The position numbers and the translations under genes were made by a program. Shown in pieces: positions 8,926 through 17,292 of a DNA stretch of 64,000 nucleotides. The stretch spans positions 124,001 through 188,000 of the forward strand of contig NZ_AUCM01000004.1 of the NCBI RefSeq assembly GCF_000429765.1. The letters are read 5' to 3'. How positions within the stretch are numbered: position 1 is the stretch's first letter; each line of letters starts with the position of its first letter. The notes beneath the pieces were generated by a model, which saw only the letters and a program-made list of their open reading frames with translations, had not been told where the DNA came from and searched no databases. The DNA comes from Gemmobacter nectariphilus DSM 15620. GTDB taxonomy: Bacteria > Pseudomonadota > Alphaproteobacteria > Rhodobacterales > Rhodobacteraceae.

Positions 8926-9000
8926 GCCCCCTGCTGCCAGAACGACCCGACCCCGGATCCATAACCGGGGCGGCCCATCCCCAACAGGAGCCAGGAAACG

Positions 9001-10188
9001 ATGAAACGACGCACAACACTTGCGGGCATCGCGCTGGGCGCGCTGATGGCCGTGGCCCCGCTCGGCACCGCCTGGGCCGCCGATCCCATCCGCATCGGCT
9101 ATGCCATCGCGCGCACCGGGATTTTCGCCGCCGCCGCGCCCTCGCAGGAAAACCCCTATGCGCTGTGGCAGGAACAGGTGAATGCCGCCGGCGGGATGGA
9201 ACTGCCGGGGGGCGAGCGGCGCCCGGTCGAATTCGTCAGCTATGACGACCAGTCGAACCCGGCCAACACCGTGCGCATCTATGAACGGCTGATCACCCAG
9301 GACAAGGTCGATCTGCTGGCCGCGCCCTGGGGCACGCCGATGCATCTGGCGCTGGCCCCTGTGCTGCAGCGCTACAAATTCCCCATGGTGGGCAATACCG
9401 CAGCGTCCGTGCAGCTGCGCAAGGTGGCGCCGGGCTATATCTGGTTCGTCACTTCGGCCATTCCCGACAGCATGGGCGCCGAAATGGCCGCCATGCTCAA
9501 GGCGAACGGCATGAAATCCGTCGCGGTTCTGGCCAACGAGCTGCCCTATGCGCAGGAGTTCCGCAGCTTCCTGTTGCCGGCGCTGAAAGAGCAGGGCATA
9601 GAAGTGCTGGTCGATCAAAGCTATCCGCCGGACGCCAAGGACATGACATCCTTGCTGGTCGAGGTGAAGGGCAAGTCCCCCGATGCGGTGCTGGCGCTGA
9701 CCTACCCGGCCGATGCCTTTCTGTTCACCGGCCAGGCGCGCGAGCTGGGGCTGGCCTCGCCGTTCGTTCTGTCGCTGATCGGGCCGACCATCGACGCCTA
9801 TCGCAAGGCCTTTGGCGGGGCGGCGGATGGCATCGTCTCGTCGGCGCATTGGTCGGGCCAGTCGGACATGTGGCCGCGCGGCAAGGCGTTCTTTGACGCC
9901 TATGTGGCCAAGTTCGGCGAAGAACCCGATGCGCTGGACAGCGCCGTCACCTGGATGTCGATGGAGATCTTGCAACAGGCGGTCGCCAAGGCCGGCCTTG
10001 ACCATGAAAAGCTGCGCGAGGCGATTGCCACCGGCACCTTTGACACCATCAACGGCCCGGTGAAGTTCGATGGTGTGCAGAACGCCATGACCCCGACCGG
10101 CTTTGTCCAGATCCAGAATGGCAAGATCGAACTGGTCTGGCCGCCCGCGATCAAGACCGCCGATTTCAAGCCGAAACAGGGCTGGTAA
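9001..10188 (+). CDS. Branched-chain-type ABC transporter substrate-binding protein
   Basis: 395 residues, Peripla_BP_6 (LivJ/UrtA-like) fold. The signal peptide is residues 1-26 (GTAWA then ADPIRIGYAIARTG). The hinge features VNAAGG and YDDQSNPANTVRIYERLI are typical of the family. Despite the LIV label, this family often binds aromatic acids and other small molecules. Given the adjacent hydroxylase, an aromatic substrate is the best guess. A strong hairpin (10196-10218) follows the gene before the permease. It starts 75 bp after the hydroxylase operon and is probably co-transcribed with it. Confidence 0.9.
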   Translation: MKRRTTLAGIALGALMAVAPLGTAWAADPIRIGYAIARTGIFAAAAPSQENPYALWQEQVNAAGGMELPGGERRPVEFVSYDDQSNPANTVRIYERLITQDKVDLLAAPWGTPMHLALAPVLQRYKFPMVGNTAASVQLRKVAPGYIWFVTSAIPDSMGAEMAAMLKANGMKSVAVLANELPYAQEFRSFLLPALKEQGIEVLVDQSYPPDAKDMTSLLVEVKGKSPDAVLALTYPADAFLFTGQARELGLASPFVLSLIGPTIDAYRKAFGGAADGIVSSAHWSGQSDMWPRGKAFFDAYVAKFGEEPDALDSAVTWMSMEILQQAVAKAGLDHEKLREAIATGTFDTINGPVKFDGVQNAMTPTGFVQIQNGKIELVWPPAIKTADFKPKQGW

Positions 10189-10195
10189 GCGCGCC

Positions 10196-10218
10196 GCCCC
10201 GCCGCGCGGCGGCGGGGC
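10196..10218 (+). terminator. Stem-loop behind the binding-protein gene
   Basis: A 10-bp G+C stem (10196-10205 with 10209-10218) and a 3-nt loop lie 8 nt after the stop of the binding protein and before the permease. There is no U-tract, so it is more likely an mRNA stabiliser or attenuator than a full terminator. Confidence 0.6.
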
Positions 10219-10245
10219 CTCCTTCGACAATTCGGAACGGGAACC

Positions 10246-11136
10246 ATGGTGGATACCCTCCTCTCGGGGCAGTTGCTGTTTGCCGCGCTGGTCTCGGGCT
10301 CGCTGTATGCGCTGGTCGCGCTGGGGCTGAACCTGGTCTATGGCACGCTGCGCCTGCTCAATATCGCGCATGGCGATCTGGTGATGATCGGCGCCTATGT
10401 CGCCTTCTGGCTGTTCACGCTGCTGGCGGTGCCCCCGGTGGTCGCGCTGGTGGTGGCGGCGGTTCTGTGTGCGGTGCTGGGCTGGGCGGTCTATGCGGGG
10501 CTTTTCCGCCGGATGCTGGCCAAGCCCGCGCTGGCCAGACGGGTCGAGGCGAATTCGCTGATCCTGTTCTATGGCATCTCGGTGATCTTGCAAAACAGCG
10601 CTGCGCTGGCCTTTACCGCCTCGCCCCGCGCCTATCGCTGGCTGGATACGGTGATCACCTGGGGCGGGGTCAGCATGACGCTGAACCGGCTGCTGACACT
10701 GGGGGTGGCGGCGGGGCTGTGCCTTGGCGTGCTGGCCTTTCTGCGGTTCCACCTGTTCGGCTGGGGCCTGCGCGCGGTGATCCAGCGGCGCGAGGCGGCG
10801 CAGGTCGTCGGCGTCAACATCGAGCGGGTGCAGCTGGCCACCATCTGCGCCGGATTTGCGGTGGCGGGCATGGCGGGGGTGCTGGTCAGCATGACCGAAC
10901 AGATCACCCCCTTCATGGGCTTTCCCTTCACCATCGTGGCCTTTGTGGTGATCATCGTGGGCGGGCTTGGCAACATCGGCGCCGGGGTGCTGGCGGGCTT
11001 TGCGCTGGGGTTGGTGGAAACCTATGGCATCGCGCTGACCTCGGCGGGGTATCGGTCGATCCTGATCTACGGCATCTTCGTTGCCGTGCTGATGGTGCGC
11101 CCCGAAGGGCTGTTCACCCGGGCGGTGCGGACATGA
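10246..11136 (+). CDS. LivH-type ABC transporter permease
   Basis: 296 residues with about eight hydrophobic segments, of the inner-membrane LivH family. The N-terminus MVDTLLSGQLLFAALVSGSL, the NLVYGTLRLLNIAHGDLVMIGAY signature and the glycine-rich VIIVGGLGNIGAG EAA-type region are visible. It pairs with the LivM-type permease encoded next, overlapping it by 4 bp. It imports the ligand delivered by the binding protein at 9001. Confidence 0.9.
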   Translation: MVDTLLSGQLLFAALVSGSLYALVALGLNLVYGTLRLLNIAHGDLVMIGAYVAFWLFTLLAVPPVVALVVAAVLCAVLGWAVYAGLFRRMLAKPALARRVEANSLILFYGISVILQNSAALAFTASPRAYRWLDTVITWGGVSMTLNRLLTLGVAAGLCLGVLAFLRFHLFGWGLRAVIQRREAAQVVGVNIERVQLATICAGFAVAGMAGVLVSMTEQITPFMGFPFTIVAFVVIIVGGLGNIGAGVLAGFALGLVETYGIALTSAGYRSILIYGIFVAVLMVRPEGLFTRAVRT

Positions 11137-12038
11137 AGGGCATCTGGCCAACCGCCGGGGTCGTGCTGGCCGGGCTTGCGCTGGCCGCGCCGCTGTCCGG
11201 CAATGCCTATCTGACCGGCGTTGCCTTTCAGATCGCCATGTGGATCGCGCTGGCGCAAAGCTGGTCGATGCTGTCGGCGACGACCGGCTATGTCTCGTTG
11301 GGGCACGCGGTGTTCTATGGCATCGGCGGCTATGTCGCGGTGCTGCTGGTGGATGCGGCGCCGTTCCCGCTGGTGCTGCTGGTGGCGGCGCTTGCCCCGG
11401 CGGTGTTTGCTGCGGTGATCGGCCTGCCGGTGCTGCGGGTGCGCGGGCCCTATTTCGTGATCCTGACCTATGGCCTGTCGGAACTGGTGCGCCATGGGGT
11501 GATGCGGATCGAATCCGCGCTGGGCAGCTTTGGCCGGATGATCTTTTCCGCGCCCTCGCCCGAGGCGCTGCTGTGGTGGATGGTGGCCCTGGCCGTGGCG
11601 GCCACGCTGGGCGCCTGGGCGGTGCGGCATTCGCGCTTTGGCGCCGGGCTGGCCGCGATCCGCGAAGATGAGGTCGCGGCCGAAACCCTGGGCGTGCCGA
11701 CCGCGCGGCTGAAACTGCTGGCGCTGATCGCCTCGGCCATCATCCCGGGCGCGGTGGGGGGGCTGGCGATGATGCGCACGGGCTATTTCGAACCCGGTCA
11801 GGCCTTTGATCCGGTGGTCAGCTTCACCATCGTCACCATGGCGCTGGTCGGCGGCACCGACAGCGTGCGCGGCCCGGTGATGGGGGCGATCGGCTTTGCC
11901 CTGCTGTCGGAACTGCTGTGGTCAAGCTTCCCGCAGCTTTACATGATCGTGCTGGGCGCGGCGCTGATCGGCTTTGTGCTGTTCGTCCCGCAAGGCCTGT
12001 CCGGCCTTGTGGACCGCATAGCGGGGAGGCGCGCATGA
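11133..12038 (+). CDS. LivM-type ABC transporter permease
   Basis: 301 residues from the ATG at 11133, which overlaps the LivH-type stop (ATGA). LivM hallmarks: SATTGYVSLGHAVFYGIGGY, the long central loop, and the conserved AIREDEVAAETLGVP followed by MALVGGTDSVRGPVMGAI. It forms the second half of the membrane channel. The ATPase gene start overlaps its stop. Confidence 0.9.
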   Translation: MKGIWPTAGVVLAGLALAAPLSGNAYLTGVAFQIAMWIALAQSWSMLSATTGYVSLGHAVFYGIGGYVAVLLVDAAPFPLVLLVAALAPAVFAAVIGLPVLRVRGPYFVILTYGLSELVRHGVMRIESALGSFGRMIFSAPSPEALLWWMVALAVAATLGAWAVRHSRFGAGLAAIREDEVAAETLGVPTARLKLLALIASAIIPGAVGGLAMMRTGYFEPGQAFDPVVSFTIVTMALVGGTDSVRGPVMGAIGFALLSELLWSSFPQLYMIVLGAALIGFVLFVPQGLSGLVDRIAGRRA

Positions 12039-12754
12039 GTTTCCTTGAGGTCAGGGGCGTGTCGAAACGCTTTGGCGGCATCACCGCGCTGAACGATGTC
12101 AGCCTGACGGTGGAAAAGGGCGAGATTTTCGGCCTGATGGGCGCGAACGGCGCCGGCAAGACCACGCTGTTCAGCGTGATCGCCGGCCATGCCGCCCCCA
12201 GCAGCGGCGAGGTTCTGTTCAAGGGCCGCCGCATCACCGGCCTGCCCCCTGCGCGGATCTGCCGTCAGGGGATCTGCCGCACCTTTCAGATCGTGCGCCC
12301 GATGGCGGGGCTAAGCGTGGCCGAAAACGTCCGTGTCGCGGCGCTTTACGGCAGCCACGGCCTGCGCCCCGGCCCGCAGACGGACGCAAAGGTTGCCGAG
12401 GCGCTGGCGGCGGTGGGTCTGGACGATCAGCTGGAAACGCTGGCCGGGGCGCTGACACTCTCGGGGCAAAAACGGCTGGAGATCGCCCGCGCGCTGGCGA
12501 CCGGGGCGGAACTTGTCATGCTGGACGAGGTGATGGCCGGGCTGAACCCCACGGAAATCGCCCATATGCTGGATACGCTGTCGGCCCTGCGGCGCGAGCG
12601 GGGGCTGACCTTCGTGATCGTCGAACATGTCATCGGGGCGCTGATGACCCTCTCGGACCGGATCCTCGTGCTGCACCATGGCGAGCGGATCGCCTTTGGC
12701 ACCCCCGAGGACATCGGCCGCAACGATCAGGTGGCAGAGGTGTATTTCGGATGA
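12035..12754 (+). CDS. LivG-type ABC transporter ATPase
   Basis: 239 residues from the ATG at 12035 (overlapping the previous stop). Walker A is GANGAGKT (residues about 38-45), the signature is LSGQKRLEIARAL, Walker B is ELVMLDEV, and the LivG-specific GLNPTE and switch histidine (VEHVI) are present. It is one of two ATPases energising the importer. The gene overlaps the LivF-type gene by 4 bp. Confidence 0.92.
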   Translation: MSFLEVRGVSKRFGGITALNDVSLTVEKGEIFGLMGANGAGKTTLFSVIAGHAAPSSGEVLFKGRRITGLPPARICRQGICRTFQIVRPMAGLSVAENVRVAALYGSHGLRPGPQTDAKVAEALAAVGLDDQLETLAGALTLSGQKRLEIARALATGAELVMLDEVMAGLNPTEIAHMLDTLSALRRERGLTFVIVEHVIGALMTLSDRILVLHHGERIAFGTPEDIGRNDQVAEVYFG

Positions 12755-13467
12755 CCGAACCCATGTTGTCCGTCCATGATCTGACCGTTGCCTATGGGCA
12801 GGTGCAGGTGCTGTTCGGCGTCGGTTTCGCGGTGCCGCGCGGGTCGGTCACCACGCTGATCGGCGCCAACGGGGCCGGCAAGACCACGATCATGAAGACC
12901 CTTGCCGGCATGGTGGCCCCCCGCAGCGGCACCATCCTGTTCGAAGGGCGTGACATTGCCCATCTGCCCAGCCACGACCGGGTGGATGGCGGGCTGGCGC
13001 TGATCCCCGAAGGGCGGCTGGTGTTCGGCGGCATGACGGTGGAACAGAACCTGCGGCTGGGCGCCATTGCCCCATCCGCCCGCGCCGGCCACGATGAAAT
13101 GCTGTCCGAGGTTTACCGCCGCTTTCCCCGGCTGGAGGAACGCCGACACCAGCGCGCGGGCCTGATGTCGGGGGGCGAACAGCAGATGCTGGCGCTGGGG
13201 CGCGGCCTGATGGCGCGGCCCCGGCTGATCCTGATGGATGAACCGACGCTGGGCCTTGCCCCGGTGATGGTGAAGAAAGTCTTTGAAACCATCGCCGAGC
13301 TGCGCGCGGCCGGTTTCACCATCCTTCTGGCCGAACAGAACGCCCGTGTGGCGCTGGAACTGGCCGACCATGCCTATCTGCTTGAAAACGGCCGCATCGC
13401 CATGACGGGGACGGGGGCCGACATGCTCGCCTCGCCCGAGGTGCGGCGCGCCTATCTGGGGATGTGA
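12751..13467 (+). CDS. LivF-type ABC transporter ATPase
   Basis: 238 residues, the usual LivF length. Walker A GANGAGKT, LivF-type GLALIPEGRLVFGGMTVEQNL, signature MSGGEQQMLALGRGL, Walker B LILMDEPTLGLAP, switch region LLAEQN. It completes the five-component importer and is followed after 3 nt by the YciI-like gene, so transport and catabolism are in one operon. Confidence 0.92.
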   Translation: MTEPMLSVHDLTVAYGQVQVLFGVGFAVPRGSVTTLIGANGAGKTTIMKTLAGMVAPRSGTILFEGRDIAHLPSHDRVDGGLALIPEGRLVFGGMTVEQNLRLGAIAPSARAGHDEMLSEVYRRFPRLEERRHQRAGLMSGGEQQMLALGRGLMARPRLILMDEPTLGLAPVMVKKVFETIAELRAAGFTILLAEQNARVALELADHAYLLENGRIAMTGTGADMLASPEVRRAYLGM

Positions 13468-13470
13468 TCC

Positions 13471-13758
13471 ATGCGTTTCGTTGCGATCTTCTTCGATGAC
13501 GTCCAGCCGCGCGACATCGACCCCGCGCTGACCCGCGCGCATTTCGATTATCTTGCGCAGCACCGCGACCGCATCACCGAGGCGGGCGGCCTGCGCCCTG
13601 GCCCGGAGGCGCCGTTCTGCGGCTCGCTCTGGGTGATCGAGGCCGACACCCTGGCCGAGGCCCGCGCGCTGGCCGATGGCGATCCCTATTGCACCGCAGG
13701 CCTGCGGCCCGACATCCGCGTCCTGCAATGGAACCGGGCGCCCCTGCCCACCAACTGA
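13471..13758 (+). CDS. YciI-like small protein
   Basis: 95 residues, a YciI/DGPF ferredoxin-like fold: MRFVAIFFDD start, a conserved histidine in LTRAHFDYLAQH, and GSLWVIEADTLAEARALADGDPY in the second half. YciI-like proteins are often found beside aromatic-degradation enzymes and some act as small dehydrochlorinases or isomerases. The exact role here is unknown. It sits 3 nt after the LivF-type gene and 16 nt before the cupin. Confidence 0.8.
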   Translation: MRFVAIFFDDVQPRDIDPALTRAHFDYLAQHRDRITEAGGLRPGPEAPFCGSLWVIEADTLAEARALADGDPYCTAGLRPDIRVLQWNRAPLPTN

Positions 13759-13774
13759 CCCACAGGAGAGACCC

Positions 13775-14221
13775 ATGACCACCCCCGATGGCACCCAGGT
13801 GATGATCCTTACCCCCAAGGCGACCAGCATCGCCAAACAGGGGATGCCCGCCTTCTTCGGCGTCTCGCAAAACAGCACCGGGGCACAGCACCTGTCGCTG
13901 AACCTGACGGCCTTTGGCCCCGGCGGGCGTGCGAAAACGCATTTCCACCGCGATTATGAAACCGCGATCTATACCGTCTCGGGCGCCATCGTGCTGCTTT
14001 ACGGCAACAAGCTGGAACACGAGGCGCTGATGCTGCCCGGCAGCTTCACCTATATCCCGCCCGAAGTGCCGCATATCGCCTTCAACCTGTCGCTGACCGA
14101 ACCCGCCACCGCCGTCACCGCCCGCAACGATGCGCGCGAGCAGGAAAACGTGGTGCTGACGCCCGATTTGGACGGGCCGTGGCTGGACGAGCGGATTGCC
14201 AAGCGCCGGGCAGAGGGCTGA
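13775..14221 (+). CDS. Cupin-domain protein
   Basis: 148 residues from the ATG at 13775, preceded by AGGAGAG. A single cupin barrel: motif 1 is GRAKTHFHRDYETAIYTVSG (metal ligands H-x-H, E) and motif 2 is LPGSFTYIPPEVPHIAFNLS (H). It could be a metal-dependent dioxygenase, isomerase or decarboxylase acting on the hydroxylated product, or a non-catalytic binding protein. Its place between transporter and monooxygenase supports a catabolic role. No substrate can be assigned. Confidence 0.8.
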   Translation: MTTPDGTQVMILTPKATSIAKQGMPAFFGVSQNSTGAQHLSLNLTAFGPGGRAKTHFHRDYETAIYTVSGAIVLLYGNKLEHEALMLPGSFTYIPPEVPHIAFNLSLTEPATAVTARNDAREQENVVLTPDLDGPWLDERIAKRRAEG

Positions 14222-14224
14222 GCC

Positions 14225-15469
14225 ATGAAGGTCATCATTGCCGGGGGCGGGATCGGCGGTCTGACCGCCGCGCTGTTCCTTCACAAGGCCGGGGTCGCCT
14301 GCAAGGTCTATGAAAAGGTGCCGGACATCCAGCACCTTGGCGTGGGCATCACCTTGTTGCCCCATGCCGTCAAGGCGCTGGACGAAATCGGGCTGATGGA
14401 ACCGCTGGACCGTCTGGGCGTGCGCACCGACCGGATGATCTTTCGCACCCGGGGCGGGCAGGCAGTCTGGGACGCGCCGCGCGGGCTGAAGGCGGGCTAT
14501 GACGTGCCGCAGATCACCGCCCACCGCGCCGACATCCACAAGGTGCTGCTGGAGGCGGTGGCCGAACGGATGCCGGCAGGCACCGTCACGCTGGATGCAG
14601 CCTTCGAGACGGTCGAGGACACGGCGGATGGCGTCATCGCCACCTTCCGCCGGGCCGACGGGTCCACCTTTACCGATACGGGCGATGTGCTGGTCGGCGC
14701 CGATGGCATCCATTCCGCCGTGCGCCGCCATCTAAACCCAGAAGAGGGGGCACCGCGCTGGTCGGGGCTGTTCCTGTGGCGCGGCTCGGTCGACTGGCCG
14801 CCGGTGCTCGACGGGCATACGATCATCAATTCGGGCGGGATGACGCGCAAGTTCATCTTCTACCCGATCGGGCCTGGCAAGACACCGGGCACCCAGCTGA
14901 TGAACTGGGCCTGCGTGATCCGCGCCGCCGAACCCGGCAGCCCCACCCCCGGCCGCGAGGACTGGGACCGCGAGGCCAAGGCCGAGGTGCTGCACCCGAT
15001 CCTGCGCGATTTCACCGTGCCGGAAACCGACATCCGCGCCATGATCGACGCAACCCCGGTGTTCTGGGATTTCCCGATGTGCGACCGCGACCCGCTGACC
15101 AGCTGGACCCGCGGCCGCGTCACGCTGCTGGGCGATGCGGCGCATCCGATGTATCCGTTCGGGGCCAATGGCTCGGCCCAGGCGATCCTCGATGCGCGGG
15201 CCCTGGGCGAGATCTGCGGGCGCGGCGGCGATCCGGCGGCGGCGCTGATGGCCTATCAGGACGCCCGCCTTGGCCCGGTGAACGATGTGGTGGCCGGCAA
15301 CCGCACCGGCGGGCCCGAGCGGGTGATCGACGAGGTCGAGGCCCGCATCCGCGACCTGCCGGGCCAGCGGTTCGACGATATCGAAACCGTGATGCCCTAT
15401 GCCGAACGCGAGGCGATCGTGAACGGCTATTCCCGCCTTGCAGGCTTTGCCAGGGAACAGGTCAGCTGA
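14225..15469 (+). CDS. FAD-dependent aromatic-ring monooxygenase (group A, PhzS/NicC-like)
   Basis: 414 residues. The N-terminal dinucleotide-binding GGGIGG (residues 7-12), the DG motif VLVGADGIHSAVRR (about 160-173) and the GD motif VTLLGDAAHPMYPFGANGSAQAI are complete. This is the signature of NAD(P)H-dependent flavin hydroxylases of the p-hydroxybenzoate hydroxylase group. The WDFPMCDRDPL and PFGANGSAQAILDAR stretches resemble PhzS and 6-hydroxynicotinate/salicylate-type enzymes. It would hydroxylate, perhaps with decarboxylation, a ring already hydroxylated by the Mo enzyme upstream. This is the last gene of the operon; a repeat and terminator hairpin follow. Confidence 0.88.
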   Translation: MKVIIAGGGIGGLTAALFLHKAGVACKVYEKVPDIQHLGVGITLLPHAVKALDEIGLMEPLDRLGVRTDRMIFRTRGGQAVWDAPRGLKAGYDVPQITAHRADIHKVLLEAVAERMPAGTVTLDAAFETVEDTADGVIATFRRADGSTFTDTGDVLVGADGIHSAVRRHLNPEEGAPRWSGLFLWRGSVDWPPVLDGHTIINSGGMTRKFIFYPIGPGKTPGTQLMNWACVIRAAEPGSPTPGREDWDREAKAEVLHPILRDFTVPETDIRAMIDATPVFWDFPMCDRDPLTSWTRGRVTLLGDAAHPMYPFGANGSAQAILDARALGEICGRGGDPAAALMAYQDARLGPVNDVVAGNRTGGPERVIDEVEARIRDLPGQRFDDIETVMPYAEREAIVNGYSRLAGFAREQVS

Positions 15470-15630
15470 CCCATCGGGGCGCCGGATCAGGCGCCCCCTT
15501 CTTGCGGCATGGCCCGCTGCGTCGCCATCAACCTCTGTGCGGGTGCGCTGAACATCCCAAGGTCTCGCGCGCCCCGCACCCGACAAACGCCCTGGCCATG
15601 CGCGCCGTCCTCGTCCCTTTCGCCTTGATC

Positions 15631-15650
15631 CAAATATCCTCGGGGGTGAA
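15631..15650 (+). repeat. Dispersed intergenic element, core CAAATATCCTCGGGGGTGAA
   Basis: Relatives lie at 29475 (+), 33908 (+, weak), 46732 (+) and 47851-47872 (-); the common core is AAAWAYCCYSGGGGG. Each copy lies at the end of a transcription unit or at a gene junction. I recall the same element as widespread in Rhodobacterales intergenic DNA; the function is unknown. Confidence 0.6.
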
Positions 15651-15668
15651 TTGGCCGTCAGGCCAAGA

Positions 15669-15692
15669 GGGGGCAGAAGGCCCCCTTTCTTT
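15669..15692. terminator. Rho-independent terminator between convergent operons
   Basis: Stem GGGGGC/GCCCCC (15669-15674 with 15680-15685), 5-nt loop, then TTTCTTTCC. It lies between the monooxygenase gene (+) and the FolD-like gene (-), so it may serve both, with the clearer T-tract on the + strand. Confidence 0.7.
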
Positions 15693-15700
15693 CCGCAGGA

Positions 15701-16519
15701 TCACCGCCCCGGCGCTGCCGCCACGATATTGCCGATCAGGCAGGCCGTCGTCACCGGCCCCACCCCGTCCGGCACCGCCGAGACCAGCGCCGCATGGCCC
15801 AGCAGTGCTGCCATGTCCGCATCCCCGACCAGCCCGCGCGCCGTGCGGATGATCGCCAGATCCAGCACCCGCCCGCCTGGTGCGACATGATCGCGGCCGA
15901 TCAGCCCGGCAACGCCGGCCGCCGTCACGATCAGATCGGCCGCGCGCGTATGCGCTGCCATATCGCGGGTCGCGACATGGCACAGCGTGACCGTCGCCCC
16001 CGCATCGGCCAGCAGCATCGCCAGCGGTCGCCCGATCAGCCGCGAGGCCCCGACCAGCGCAATCTCGGCCCCGCGCAGATCGCCCAGGATCTCGCGGGCG
16101 CACAGCAGGCTGGCCTGTGCTGTCGCAGGCGCGCGGGCCGCAGGATCGCCCAGCAGCACGGCGCCCGCGTTCAAGGGGTGCAGCCCGTCGGCATCCTTGG
16201 CCGGGCCGATGATCGCCGCGGCGCGCTCGGGCGTCAGGCCCGCGGGCAGGGGATAGAGCGTCATCACCGCGTCAATGCCCGGATCCGCCGCCAGCGCGGC
16301 CAGCTGCGCCGCAGGATCGGCGCCCCAGCCGATCGCCCGGATCTCGACCCCGGCCTCGGCCGCCATCGCCTGTTGCCGGGCCAGATAGGCGGCGGCGGGG
16401 GCATTGCCGGGGTCCAGCAGGCTGGCGCAGACCGGCGCGCGCCCCAGCGCCTTCACCTGGCTGCGCGTTCTGGCCTGCACCTGCGCGGCAAGCGCAAAGC
16501 CGGTGAACACCTCGGTCAT
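15701..16519 (-). CDS. Divergent FolD paralogue with altered catalytic residues
   Basis: 272 residues of the methylenetetrahydrofolate dehydrogenase/cyclohydrolase family. The fold is clear: AAAYLARQQ, KDADGLHPLN (108-117), GASRLIGRPLAMLLADAGATVTLCH (the nucleotide-binding loop) and PDGVGPVT near the end. Two catalytic positions differ from the norm: the lysine of Y-x-x-x-K is Q49, and the glutamine of VQLPLP is L88 (TLYPLP). The Asp of KDxDG is kept. In the family the Lys is needed for the cyclohydrolase step, so this protein may be dehydrogenase-only or may act on a modified folate. It overlaps the IclR gene by 4 bp and ends the ten-gene operon. Confidence 0.85.
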   Translation of the reverse strand: MTEVFTGFALAAQVQARTRSQVKALGRAPVCASLLDPGNAPAAAYLARQQAMAAEAGVEIRAIGWGADPAAQLAALAADPGIDAVMTLYPLPAGLTPERAAAIIGPAKDADGLHPLNAGAVLLGDPAARAPATAQASLLCAREILGDLRGAEIALVGASRLIGRPLAMLLADAGATVTLCHVATRDMAAHTRAADLIVTAAGVAGLIGRDHVAPGGRVLDLAIIRTARGLVGDADMAALLGHAALVSAVPDGVGPVTTACLIGNIVAAAPGR

Positions 16520-17292
16520 TGCAGCGCCCCGCCCAGTTCCGCCGCGCCCGCCTGCATGCGCGGCGCGATGCGGCCGGCGATCTCGGCCGCCTCATGGCCA
16601 TGGGCCGGAAAGATGATCGAGATCGCCCCCGTCACGCGCTGCATCCCGTCGAACACCGGCACGGCCAGCGAGGCAACGCCATCGACATATTCGCCATCCG
16701 ACAGGCAATAGCCCAGCCGCCGGCAGTCAGCCAGAATCCCCGCCAGCCGCGCGGCATCGGTTTCGGTCCGGGGCGTATGGGCGGCGGGGGGCAGGCGGGC
16801 GAGCAGCGTGGCGCGCTCGACCTCGGGCAGATAGGCCAGGATCACCCGCCCCGCCGCCGTCGGGAGCAAGGGCACCCGCGAGCCCACCGTCACCATGTTC
16901 AGCGTGAAGCGCGAGGGCAGGAAGGCATGGGCGACATAGACCGCCTCGGTCTCGTCCAGCATGGCAAAGGATGTCGACTCGCCGATTTCCTCGGCCAGTC
17001 GGCGCAGGATCGGGTGAACGATCTGCGGCAGGCTGCGCCCCTCGATGAAGCCGCGGATCAGGCGCAGCACATGGGGGGTCAGCTCGTATTGCCCCCGGTC
17101 GGCGCGGGCATAGCCCTTTTTCTCCAGCGTGCGGACAAGGCGACGGGTGACGGCGCGGTTCAGCCCGGTCTTGGCCGCCAGTTCCGACACTGACAGGCGC
17201 CGGTCGGCCCCGGCAAAGGCCTCGATCACGTCAAGGCCCTTGGCAAAGGTCAGCGAGACTTCCTTGTCGTCATCGGGGATCGGTTCAGCCAT
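16516..17292 (-). CDS. IclR-family transcriptional regulator
   Basis: 258 residues. N-terminal winged helix (FAKGLDVIEAFAG then LSVSELAAKTGLNRAVTRRLVRTLEKKGY, residues about 15-70), followed by the IclR effector domain (TSFAMLDETEAVYVAHAF, PLLPTAAGRVILAYLPE, YVDGVASLAVPVFD). It resembles the PcaR/PcaU branch. It is sandwiched between two FolD-type genes, overlapping the canonical one by 8 bp and the divergent one by 4 bp, so it is co-expressed with the operon and probably controls it in response to the substrate or an intermediate. Confidence 0.9.
   Translation of the reverse strand: MAEPIPDDDKEVSLTFAKGLDVIEAFAGADRRLSVSELAAKTGLNRAVTRRLVRTLEKKGYARADRGQYELTPHVLRLIRGFIEGRSLPQIVHPILRRLAEEIGESTSFAMLDETEAVYVAHAFLPSRFTLNMVTVGSRVPLLPTAAGRVILAYLPEVERATLLARLPPAAHTPRTETDAARLAGILADCRRLGYCLSDGEYVDGVASLAVPVFDGMQRVTGAISIIFPAHGHEAAEIAGRIAPRMQAGAAELGGALQ

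Noticed and set aside
6577-11151. 1,524-codon open frame on the minus strand
   Set aside because: It lies antisense to the large hydroxylase subunit, the binding protein and the permease, is rich in His, Arg, Gln and Gly from codon mirroring in GC-rich DNA, and has no recognisable domain.
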